From an uncultured Eubacteriales bacterium (GTDB lineage: Bacteria > Bacillota > Clostridia > Peptostreptococcales > Anaerovoracaceae), in the NCBI GenBank assembly GCA_902772685.1, contig CACYBO010000044.1, forward strand, positions 1-6,453: a stretch of 6,453 nt of DNA, in the 5' to 3' direction. Both the position numbers and the translations under genes were made by a program. How positions within the stretch are numbered: the first letter of the stretch is position 1; each line of letters opens with the position of its first letter. The notes beneath the pieces are model-generated. The model ran no database searches, was not told the DNA's origin, and was given only the letters and a program-made list of their open reading frames with translations. Shown piece after piece: positions 1 through 6,014 of the stretch.

Positions 1-2
1 CT

Positions 3-152
3 GCGGGATTTAACAATACGATCAGTGTGCCCATGACAAGAATCATCGGACATCTATTAGGAGGGCCTTTCGCTGCTCCTATCTTTATGTTTTCAATGGG
101 TGTTGGAATAGTGTATTCCAGGAATGGCGTTCATTTTAATTGGCGTGCTTAA
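3..152 (+). pseudogene. Truncated membrane acyltransferase fragment (DUF1624/HGSNAT-like)
   Basis: An open frame enters from the left edge and stops at 150-152 after 49 visible codons. It reads as one hydrophobic helix region, with the stretch GGPFAAPIFMFSMGVGIVYS followed by RN. This resembles the second transmembrane segment and following loop of bacterial heparan-alpha-glucosaminide N-acetyltransferase-like (DUF1624) membrane proteins; the resemblance is from memory of the family, not a search. Such proteins continue for several hundred residues with many more helices, whereas this frame ends about a dozen residues after the helix. I therefore infer a truncated gene rather than a natural C-terminus. 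The start lies outside the window. It could instead be the true end of an unrelated small membrane protein. Confidence 0.45.
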
Positions 153-270
153 GAAACTGAAAGTATCGGCAAGAGGAATGGTAATTATCGCGTTGATAGA
201 AATTGCGGCTGCCACAGTAATTGCCGCAGGTTATAAGAATGCGAAAAAGCATTTTAGAAAGGAAGAGTGA
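124..270 (+). pseudogene. 48-aa hydrophobic ORF, probable remnant of the same acyltransferase
   Basis: This frame (+1 relative to the fragment before it, overlapping it by 29 bases) encodes 48 residues. MAFILIGVLKKLKVSARG resembles an internal helix-loop of the same acyltransferase type, and the end is a basic tail (KNAKKHFRKEE). The ATG has no usable ribosome binding site: the only purine run, AGGA, nearly touches the start codon. The frame opens only at 112. The best explanation is that an ancestral membrane protein lost internal segments and the frame, leaving two stubs. The stop is one base before the ATG of the secreted transglutaminase-like gene, so the remnant may be transcribed with it. 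A genuine small membrane protein cannot be excluded. Confidence 0.35.
258..265 (+). promoter_or_regulatory. Ribosome binding site deciding the start at 272
   Basis: AAAGGAAG lies six bases before the ATG at 272. The longer in-frame ATG at 221 has no comparable site and would put 17 charged residues in front of the signal peptide. The start at 272 gives a normal signal sequence. Confidence 0.8.
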
Positions 271-271
271 G

Positions 272-2446
272 ATGGTAAGAAAGAATAAAGCAACAAAAGC
301 AATACTCTTCACATTGCTTTTTGCGGCTGCAATGCTTTTCATAGTGCCTGCAGACTCTGTATGGGCTGAAGGTAGTGACAACGATCCGGTGGATAAAAAA
401 GAGATTTACAAAGACGTAGTCGAGTCAGGGGAGGCGATAGAATCTGAGGGGGATCTCTATTTGGATGGCGTCCACGCCGATCCGACCACCTTTGAAAAAA
501 ACTTCTGCCTGTCAGTGGACCAGAAGGAGTATACGATCACTGAAATTGAAAAGGTCATATCATATTACTTGAAACCTGGAATGAGCGATCTGGAAAAATA
601 TTATACACTTGCGAAATGGACAAATCAACGCGTTGTTTATGATAATGACTTCTGGCCAGCCGGTTATAATCTGGACTATTACAGCCATCAATGGGATGCG
701 TATGGCGGAATCAATGAAGATGAAATGTCAGTATGCGCGGGTATTGCGATTTTTTATTCGAACATGTGTCACGCAGCTGATCTGCCGTGTAAGTTTGTCA
801 GATTAAACCCGAAAATTCTGGATCATACGATCACTTACATTCCTGATATCAATGGACATGCATATTACGCTGATATCACCGAGAATGATTTTCTAATGTC
901 AAAGAAAGCGTGTTTTTTTGCCGAGAATTCTGATTTGGGCTTTTCAGACATAAAGAATGAGAATGCCGATGATGGCACATTTGAATACTGTGAAGGAAAT
1001 GACGAGTATCGGGGATCAAATATAAAAGACTGTTGGCAGGACAAAATACCATATAAGAAATGGTTCAAGGAATACGCACTGCATCAGGGGACAGATAAAG
1101 ACTTCAAGACGCAGTATCCAGAATACGCACCAAGCAGTGAAGATGGTACACATTATGCGTCTTATCAGGATTTCGATAAGTATCCGGCTCAGCCTTATGC
1201 GGATCGGGCCTCAACTACCGACGTCACAGGCATTTGGTTCCTAGATGATTTCTATTTGAATCCGGCAGAAGCAAAAGCTATGATCAAGGACAAGGTGTTA
1301 AATGAGCAGTTTCTCAACATATCCGGAGTGGAAGGGAACTATGATTGCGGTACCACCGATGATCTTGTAGATGCCGTTAGTGAAGACATCTCGATCGAAT
1401 ACTTCCCATCAGTCGAAGACGGCAAAGTTGTTGCAAAGGCAGCCGAGCTTAATACAGATCCAAATAATCCAGATTATCAGGTAATATATGGCTCGCACGA
1501 TGAGACAACCGGTGAAGAGGTGCTTACCATCCAAGGCAAAGGAGAGTACCAAGGTAAATGTGAACTTCGAGTCAGGATGAATTCCGCTATCGCCAAAAAA
1601 GAGCCGGTCCGTATCAATGGTCTTGTTTACAATGGAAAGGTGCAAAAACTGATAGAACCGGGAGAACCAGAAGATGAAAATGATACAATGCTCTACGCTG
1701 TGTGCAAGCCGGGGACGGAGCCCGCTGATGACGCTTATACCGAAACGGTCCCCACTGGTACCAACGCCGGAGGATATGATGTATGGTATAAGGTGATTGC
1801 GGCGGATGAGAACCATACCGATCTGCCGGCGCAGAAATTAACTATTATACCAGAGCTATCAGAAAAGTATTCGGATAGACCAGTGAGGATTTTTCCTGCG
1901 AATATCGAAGAATTAGGAGCAGTCAAATTGTCTAAAACGGTCTTTACCTATAACGGCAAAGTCCAAAAGCCTTCAATCAAGACCAACCTGAAGGCGGGAA
2001 CAGATTATACAGTTGAGTGGGATAATCCTTCTTCTAAGAATGTCGATACATACGGTGTGACGATCGACGGAAAAGGTAATTATGGCGGATCATTCTGGGG
2101 AGTCTATCAGATCAACAAGGCCTCCAATCCGATGAAGCTCAAAGGCAAGACCGCGAAAGTCAAGCGCAGCAAAGTCAGGAAAAAGGCACAGAAGGTCAAG
2201 CGCAGCAAGGTGGTCACGGTGAGCAAGGCGAAGGGCAAGAAGACCTATAAACTCGTTTCCGCGAAGAAGGGCAAAAAGAGCTTCAAGAAGAAATTCAAGA
2301 TCAACGCCAAGACCGGAAACGTCACCGTGAAGAAAGGTCTGAAGAAAGGCACCTACAAGGTCAAGATCAAAGTCAAGGCGGCAGGAAACGCCAATTACAA
2401 GGCGTCTGCATGGAAAAAAGTGACGTTCAGGATCAAGGTCAAATAA
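272..2446 (+). CDS. Secreted transglutaminase-like protein with Ig-like modules and polycationic tail
   Basis: This encodes 724 residues, exported by a signal peptide: basic N-terminus, hydrophobic core about 10-26, likely cleavage after VWA (residue 32). Residues about 107-205 form a transglutaminase-like fold. The Cys in SVCAGIA (C155), the His in LDHTITYI (H185) and the Asp in YADIT (D201) have the order and His-to-Asp spacing of the family's catalytic triad. Such domains act as protein cross-linkers or as thiol peptidases; sequence alone does not decide which. Three beta modules follow: about 373-435 (ending IQGKGEYQG), about 446-527 (MBG-like, LVYNGKVQ ... VWYKV) and about 548-616 (FTYNGKVQ ... 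DGKGNYGG). Residues 617-724 are a lysine-rich module with 38 Lys, 4 Arg and no Asp or Glu. There is no LPXTG motif or C-terminal membrane anchor, so I infer either free secretion or charge-based wall retention. No clear promoter was found upstream. Confidence 0.85.
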   Translation: MVRKNKATKAILFTLLFAAAMLFIVPADSVWAEGSDNDPVDKKEIYKDVVESGEAIESEGDLYLDGVHADPTTFEKNFCLSVDQKEYTITEIEKVISYYLKPGMSDLEKYYTLAKWTNQRVVYDNDFWPAGYNLDYYSHQWDAYGGINEDEMSVCAGIAIFYSNMCHAADLPCKFVRLNPKILDHTITYIPDINGHAYYADITENDFLMSKKACFFAENSDLGFSDIKNENADDGTFEYCEGNDEYRGSNIKDCWQDKIPYKKWFKEYALHQGTDKDFKTQYPEYAPSSEDGTHYASYQDFDKYPAQPYADRASTTDVTGIWFLDDFYLNPAEAKAMIKDKVLNEQFLNISGVEGNYDCGTTDDLVDAVSEDISIEYFPSVEDGKVVAKAAELNTDPNNPDYQVIYGSHDETTGEEVLTIQGKGEYQGKCELRVRMNSAIAKKEPVRINGLVYNGKVQKLIEPGEPEDENDTMLYAVCKPGTEPADDAYTETVPTGTNAGGYDVWYKVIAADENHTDLPAQKLTIIPELSEKYSDRPVRIFPANIEELGAVKLSKTVFTYNGKVQKPSIKTNLKAGTDYTVEWDNPSSKNVDTYGVTIDGKGNYGGSFWGVYQINKASNPMKLKGKTAKVKRSKVRKKAQKVKRSKVVTVSKAKGKKTYKLVSAKKGKKSFKKKFKINAKTGNVTVKKGLKKGTYKVKIKVKAAGNANYKASAWKKVTFRIKVK
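2159..2208 (+). repeat. Internal 14-bp direct repeat in the lysine-rich tail
   Basis: GTCAAGCGCAGCAA occurs at 2159-2172 and again at 2195-2208. The period is 36 bases, or twelve codons, so the frame is kept and the peptide KVKRSKV is repeated. The near-identical bases suggest a recent small duplication within the basic tail. Confidence 0.8.
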
Positions 2447-2464
2447 GCAGCTGCGGCAGCAATA

Positions 2465-2509
2465 ATCCCCGGCAGATTCAGCATATGTAGTTTCTCCGGG
2501 GATCTTTTT
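2465..2509 (+). terminator. Rho-independent terminator after the transglutaminase-like gene
   Basis: ATCCCCGG at 2465-2472 pairs perfectly with CCGGGGAT at 2496-2503 across a 23-base loop. One C and then five T residues (2505-2509) follow. It lies 18 bases after the stop codon. The loop is long for a terminator, but the GC-rich stem and T tract fit. Confidence 0.75.
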
Positions 2510-2516
2510 ATGTTCA

Positions 2517-2545
2517 TCATCAATATGATATCAATATGATATAAT
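2517..2545 (+). promoter_or_regulatory. Extended -10 promoter for the membrane protein/lipoprotein unit
   Basis: A perfect TATAAT at 2540-2545 is preceded by TGA at 2537-2539, which makes an extended -10 element. The hexamer 17 bases upstream, TCATCA (2517-2522), is a poor -35 box, so the TG motif probably compensates. Transcription should start near 2552, about 54 bases before the ATG at 2606. Confidence 0.6.
2519..2540 (+). repeat. Tandem 11-bp repeat upstream of the -10 box
   Basis: ATCAATATGAT occurs twice in direct succession (2519-2529 and 2530-2540). The second copy supplies the TG of an extended -10 element. It lies where the -35 to -10 spacer should be, so it could be a paired regulator site or simply a slippage duplication. 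Confidence 0.7.
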
Positions 2546-2575
2546 TCAGTTGTCATCATTTTGCTGACAACTGAA
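2545..2575. promoter_or_regulatory. Perfect 10-bp inverted repeat over the expected transcription start
   Basis: TTCAGTTGTC at 2545-2554 and GACAACTGAA at 2566-2575 are exact reverse complements separated by 11 bases. The repeat shares its first base with the end of the -10 box and covers the predicted start. This position suits a repressor operator. No T tract follows, so it is not a terminator. Because the expected start is inside the left arm, an RNA hairpin would be incomplete, which favours a DNA site. Confidence 0.6.
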
Positions 2576-2605
2576 ATAAACTGCCGGTAATGGGAGGATC
2601 AGATC

Positions 2606-3007
2606 ATGATAAAAAAACACTGGCCTATATTGTTTGCAATTGCGGCGGTGATTATCAGCATCATTCTCGGAATCGCTGCATCAAATTCAGCGGATACGGG
2701 TGTTGCGATTTTCGTCGGTGCAATCATTTTTATGTTTTTGTTTCCGCTTGCCGGCGCATTGATCGGGAGCTGGTACGGGTGGAGAATCCGGTCACCACTG
2801 AAATGGGCTGCGGCACCGGCGGTATATCTGGGTGTTGTTCTGTTCATGATGGTCACGGACCTATTGTCCGGCAATGGAGCAATGGACCTGAGCACGTGCT
2901 TTTATATCGGTGCTTTTACCGGAATTGCAGCTCTTGGTTTTGAAGCAGTCGCCAGTGCGGTTGCTTGGCTGGCGAGAAGAAACAGAGCAGGTAAAGATAC
3001 AGAGTAG
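2606..3007 (+). CDS. Small four-helix integral membrane protein, unknown function
   Basis: This encodes 133 residues and has a clear ribosome binding site (GGGAGG, 2591-2596) nine bases before the ATG. Four hydrophobic segments are visible: about 7-25, 33-60 (ending IGSWYGW), 67-87 and 97-124. A short basic and polar C-terminus follows (ARRNRAGKDTE). I do not recognise a named family, and there are no obvious catalytic or metal-binding motifs. It is the first gene behind the extended -10 promoter. The next gene, a lipoprotein, starts 32 bases after its stop with no terminator between them, so the two are probably co-transcribed and may act together at the membrane. A shadow frame starting at 2590 shares the same bases but lacks membrane protein character. 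Confidence 0.8.
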   Translation: MIKKHWPILFAIAAVIISIILGIAASNSADTGVAIFVGAIIFMFLFPLAGALIGSWYGWRIRSPLKWAAAPAVYLGVVLFMMVTDLLSGNGAMDLSTCFYIGAFTGIAALGFEAVASAVAWLARRNRAGKDTE

Positions 3008-3039
3008 AGGAAGATAGAAAAAAAGAAGGAGTTAAAGAC

Positions 3040-3903
3040 ATGAAGAAGATAGTATTGATTATCGCGTGTGTCCTTTCGCTTGTAATCGGATTCGCGGGAT
3101 GCGGCAGCTCAAATTTCGGAGTCGTCGTCAATGAAGATCTGAATATTGAGATTACTGCCGAGAATGCGGACAAAGATATGACAGGCGCGACGGGCACCTT
3201 TACAGTTGGTGAAGGAGATGATGTTCAGATCGAGCCGAATTTCGAAGAAGGCAAGGTTCTGGTCGAGTTCTATCCGATCGAGGCTTCGGATGATGTGAAC
3301 GCCGATGCGGAAGAACTCATGCCAAAGGGAAAGCCGGAGTTTGACGTGGAAGTATCCGGCACAGAACCAATTGAATGCGGATTCGCCGCAGGCGACTATA
3401 TGGTCAGCGCGACAGTTCTTGAGAAAGCCAACGGAACGGCGGTTATCAGTCTGATCACCGCTGAAGAGAAGGATCCGTGGACAAAAGTGTCGTCTGCAGC
3501 GGAAGCGGCGAAGGGCGCAGGTATGGAGGACTTCGAAGTTCCGCCGCAGCTGCAGATCAATGATCTGACCTTCAGCGATCCTGCTTTCTCATACCTGGAT
3601 GGAGTTGCGCAGGCGTCTTATGAAAGCGGGGCGATTGGCATTTATGTTCGGGAGGCGTCCGGAATCTACGGCGGACCGATGACGGACCGCGATCTGAAAA
3701 GTTTCCCTGAACACTGGACCCAGCAGGTTGGAGATGATGCGGATGATGTAGTGGATTGCTACGGCATGGAAAAGGATTCCGCCATCGTTATTCAGTGGGG
3801 AGACACAGAGGACTTCCATACCGTTACAAGCCAGGGTCTGGGCGGCGAAGAGTACGGCATGGATGCAGCCACTGTTTCACGTCTTGAAGATATGATCGAT
3901 TAA
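3040..3903 (+). CDS. Acidic lipoprotein with DUF4367-like C-terminal half
   Basis: This encodes 287 residues with a strong ribosome binding site (AAGGAG, 3026-3031) eight bases before the ATG. The N-terminus is a lipoprotein signal: hydrophobic core 4-18, then FAGC with the lipidated Cys at residue 21. Phe at -3 is a slightly unusual lipobox. Residues about 27-140 look like a beta-rich domain (TGTFTVGEGDDVQIEP ... GDYMVSATV ... GTAVISL) of a kind seen in clostridial lipoproteins. Residues about 145-287 start with DPWTKVSSAAEAAKGAG and run through IGIYVREASG to a VSRLEDMI end. That resembles the DUF4367 layout; this is my recollection and needs a profile search. The protein is strongly acidic. 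It is probably co-transcribed with the membrane protein before it. Its stop codon directly abuts the stop of the convergent MATE gene. Confidence 0.82.
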   Translation: MKKIVLIIACVLSLVIGFAGCGSSNFGVVVNEDLNIEITAENADKDMTGATGTFTVGEGDDVQIEPNFEEGKVLVEFYPIEASDDVNADAEELMPKGKPEFDVEVSGTEPIECGFAAGDYMVSATVLEKANGTAVISLITAEEKDPWTKVSSAAEAAKGAGMEDFEVPPQLQINDLTFSDPAFSYLDGVAQASYESGAIGIYVREASGIYGGPMTDRDLKSFPEHWTQQVGDDADDVVDCYGMEKDSAIVIQWGDTEDFHTVTSQGLGGEEYGMDAATVSRLEDMID

Positions 3904-5709
3904 TCATTTGCCGGTATCCGTCTTCAGGTAGACGGTGAGGTTATTGCTGCGGAAAGTGTTGAAATAGAGGACTTCCTCTGCAGTGCTTAAGACCATGCGG
4001 ATTCCTATATGTTTTTCCGGGGAGTCATTGTGATACATCTCATAAAAAGCAGCGGGATCAAACCGGGCACCGAGATCCATGATGCTGAAGCAGATTCGAT
4101 CATGCTCCGCGAAGAGACGGTAGTTCACATAGATGAAATCATCACCTGATTTTTTTGCGTGGTTCACGACATTGCCGGCCATTTCTTCTACGAAAAGTGC
4201 GGCAAGAGCGGGGATCCGTTTGTTCTCATAATGCTGTACGCAGAAATCATAAGAGCGTTCGCTCTCCCGGACCACGTCCTCCATCGTTCGAATTTCGGCA
4301 TAGATATTATTCTTTTCGTCCCCTCCGAAGTCTTCGGGCAGGAGCATGATATCTTTCCACCCACGAGGGATTCCATGGCAGCGGACGCAGTTGACCAGAA
4401 AACTCGACACAATTATAAAGATTCTGCTGACAGCGTAAGCGGCAAGAACACCTTTGGTTCCAAAGATTACTCCTAAAACGAGGGCAAAGGCAACGGGGAG
4501 AAACAGACGCTCGCCGATGATAAGAGCATAGGATGCTTTCCAGCTGCCTGTACTTTGCAGGTAGCCCTGATGCAGCACAATACTGGTGTCAAACATCAGG
4601 CCCACAGCCATCCATCGAAGGGAGAAGATGGTCAGGGCTATGAACTGGGGATCGTGCGTATAGAGCCGGGTCAGAAGCGGCGCTGTGATGAAGACCATAA
4701 AGCCTATGATAATAGATACACCGACACCCAGTTTAAGACCGTAAGCATAGAGACGCTCCAGAGCCCTTCGGTCATTTGCTCTGTAGTAGACACCGTTTAC
4801 AGTGCCCAATGCTCTCCCCATACCCGAAGGAATGCAGAACAGAAGCATAGCCAAGTCGCCCTGTATTCCTCTGACTGTAATAGCGATGAAACTCAGGGCG
4901 ATGACGATATTGATGTAATTGAGGAACACCTCACGCAGTGTTCCGGCCATCCTTTTCACGAAGTCCGGCTTACCTAAACGGAGCATATTCTTCAGGAGAG
5001 AAGGTTTCAGACCTCTGAGCGCGGGATGAAAGTATCCCTTCCTGATAACAAATGCAATGGTGAGGATCAGCAGCTGCAGGATGAATCCAATGGAAGTGGC
5101 AACGCCGATGCCAAAGGCGCCTCCGTGGAATACGAAGACGTTGAGCAGGTCGCCAACGATATCGCAGATGCAAAGAACAATTGTTGAAATCAGGAAGGCC
5201 CCTCTGCCGCCATCCATCACAAGGATCGGGGCAGTGACCTGTATCAGCAGCAGGGGAGCGATTCCGAAGAGATACCCATGCAGGTATTCATACATATAGG
5301 GGATCAGTTCAGGAGATCTGCTCAGAGGAACGCCGCACAGACGCAATGTCATCGAAGGGAAAAGAAGACAAAAGAGAATCATAGCAACGGCTCCGGCAAG
5401 CGCCAGATAGACTGCGAGATTGAATACTCCGTTTGCATCATCCCGTTTACCCTGTGTGATCAGTCTGGAGCATACAGCGGCGCATCCGCTGGCGAGAAAC
5501 CCGGCCAGAACAAGAATAATGCGGGTGAAGGGCCGAAGCAGTGATATGCCCGCATAGAGTTCCTCACCAAGAAACTGGCTGGCAATGATACCATCGATGA
5601 GGACGGCAATCACGCCCGTAGCCTCGGTAAAAATCATGGCTAGGGCTGTAGTCAGAAAAATGGCCGAAATATTATCGCTATAGAAGTATCGCTTGAATTG
5701 TGAAAACAT
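3904..5709 (-). CDS. MATE-family transporter fused to a C-terminal HATPase_c domain
   Basis: This encodes 601 residues. Residues 1 to about 455 are a multi-helix MATE-type exporter: VLIDGIIASQFLGEELYAGI near the N-terminus, a QVTAPILVMDGG helix, then CDIVGDLLNVFVFHGGAFGIG and the second half-repeat. The family normally ends near 450 residues and exchanges cations for drugs or metabolites. The extra part, about 460-601, is a histidine-kinase-like ATPase of the RsbW/SpoIIAB anti-sigma type. Its N box is EEMAGNVVNHA (E509, N513), its G1 box MDLGARFDP (D545, G547) and its G2 box HIGIRMV (G569). A -10/-35 pair is present on the minus strand upstream. The ATG at 5709 has no good Shine-Dalgarno sequence (only GCAAG touches it), and an in-frame TAG closes the frame 15 bases upstream. 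I infer ATP-dependent or phosphorylation-linked control of transport; the partner is unknown. Confidence 0.88.
   Translation of the reverse strand: MFSQFKRYFYSDNISAIFLTTALAMIFTEATGVIAVLIDGIIASQFLGEELYAGISLLRPFTRIILVLAGFLASGCAAVCSRLITQGKRDDANGVFNLAVYLALAGAVAMILFCLLFPSMTLRLCGVPLSRSPELIPYMYEYLHGYLFGIAPLLLIQVTAPILVMDGGRGAFLISTIVLCICDIVGDLLNVFVFHGGAFGIGVATSIGFILQLLILTIAFVIRKGYFHPALRGLKPSLLKNMLRLGKPDFVKRMAGTLREVFLNYINIVIALSFIAITVRGIQGDLAMLLFCIPSGMGRALGTVNGVYYRANDRRALERLYAYGLKLGVGVSIIIGFMVFITAPLLTRLYTHDPQFIALTIFSLRWMAVGLMFDTSIVLHQGYLQSTGSWKASYALIIGERLFLPVAFALVLGVIFGTKGVLAAYAVSRIFIIVSSFLVNCVRCHGIPRGWKDIMLLPEDFGGDEKNNIYAEIRTMEDVVRESERSYDFCVQHYENKRIPALAALFVEEMAGNVVNHAKKSGDDFIYVNYRLFAEHDRICFSIMDLGARFDPAAFYEMYHNDSPEKHIGIRMVLSTAEEVLYFNTFRSNNLTVYLKTDTGK
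3918..3935. other. 6-bp hairpin just past the abutting stop codons
   Basis: CCGTCT (3918-3923) pairs with AGACGG (3930-3935) around a six-base loop, 15 bases after the lipoprotein stop and inside the last codons of the convergent gene. No T tract follows on either strand, so it is not a classical terminator. It could be a 3' mRNA hairpin, or chance. Confidence 0.3.
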
Positions 5710-5768
5710 CTTGCGTTTATTACTCTAAATAACTCAATCTGTGTGTTTACTGATATAAATACAGATAG

Positions 5769-5797
5769 ATTATATTCATATTAAATTAAAAAATCAA
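5769..5797 (-). promoter_or_regulatory. Promoter of the MATE-ATPase gene
   Basis: On the minus strand TTGATT (5797-5792) is followed after exactly 17 bases by a perfect TATAAT (5774-5769). Transcription should start near 5762, giving a 5' leader of about 53 bases before the ATG at 5709. This is the strongest promoter match in the window. Confidence 0.75.
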
Positions 5798-5900
5798 ACT
5801 CTGGCGCAAAGCACCTGTCATTTGACCGGCGACCGTTTCCGTCAATAGATAATTATTCCCCGCTAAGTACGAAGGGAGACCCGCCGGGTCTCTCTTTTTT
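5783..5900 (+). ncRNA. Candidate small RNA or riboswitch-like leader ending in a terminator
   Basis: No protein gene precedes the plus-strand terminator at 5874-5900, so something else must be transcribed into it. The stretch contains GGCGCAAAGC (5803-5812). It also has two competing hairpins: CCTGTC-ATTT-GACCGG (5814-5829, one mismatch) and TGACCGG paired with CCGTCA (5823-5844, one bulge). TCCC (5857-5860) could pair with GGGA (5874-5877), the left arm of the terminator, which would form an antiterminator. A weak plus-strand promoter, TTTACT (5746-5751) and TATATT (5771-5776) with a 19-base spacer, could start it near 5783. The start, strand use and function are inferred. It matches no RNA family I can name with confidence. 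Confidence 0.35.
5874..5900 (+). terminator. Strong plus-strand terminator without an upstream gene
   Basis: GGGAGACCC (5874-5882) pairs with GGGTCTCTC (5886-5894) over nine base pairs with one G-T wobble and a three-base loop. Six T residues follow (5895-5900). On the minus strand it lacks a T tract, so it works only rightward. The nearest plus-strand gene upstream ended at 3903. Confidence 0.85.
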
Positions 5901-5902
5901 GT

Positions 5903-5931
5903 TTGACTGCAAAGCTTTATTCCATTAAAAT
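5903..5931 (+). promoter_or_regulatory. Promoter for the surface-protein gene
   Basis: TTGACT (5903-5908) and TAAAAT (5926-5931) each match the sigma-A consensus at five of six bases and are separated by exactly 17 bases. The promoter begins three bases after the T tract of the terminator. The predicted start is near 5938, giving a leader of about 77 bases. Confidence 0.65.
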
Positions 5932-5983
5932 CAACTTAGTATTATCTGAAAATTAAGACACTCTTTTGTATGACAATTCGCAA

Positions 5984-5993
5984 CAAACGTTTG
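5984..5993. promoter_or_regulatory. 10-bp palindrome in the leader of the surface-protein gene
   Basis: CAAACGTTTG is a perfect palindrome 21 bases before the ATG at 6015 and within the predicted leader. It could be a small operator. At this length chance is also possible. Confidence 0.3.
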
Positions 5994-6014
5994 AATAAAA
6001 AGTGGGGTATAAAA

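Noticed and set aside
221..271. Longer start for the secreted transglutaminase-like protein at 221
   Set aside because: No ribosome binding site precedes it, and it would add 17 charged residues before the signal peptide; the ATG at 272 has a good site.
1409..1926. Minus-strand frames of 135 and 63 residues
   Set aside because: Antisense shadows of the Ig-like modules, with no ribosome binding site or recognisable domain.
2159..2208. CRISPR-like repeat
   Set aside because: There are only two short copies, in frame inside a coding region; this is a protein-level duplication.
2590..2943. Plus-strand frame rich in Cys and Arg overlapping the small membrane protein
   Set aside because: It shares bases with the four-helix protein, has a poorer ribosome binding site and an implausible composition.
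4155..5544. Several plus-strand frames of 64-140 residues inside the MATE-ATPase gene
   Set aside because: They lack ribosome binding sites and family features and lie fully within a well-supported minus-strand gene.
5792..5850. Canonical c-di-GMP-I (GEMM) riboswitch
   Set aside because: GCAAAGC is present, but the GAAA-capped hairpin and the paired strand before it are missing, so the known class cannot be claimed.
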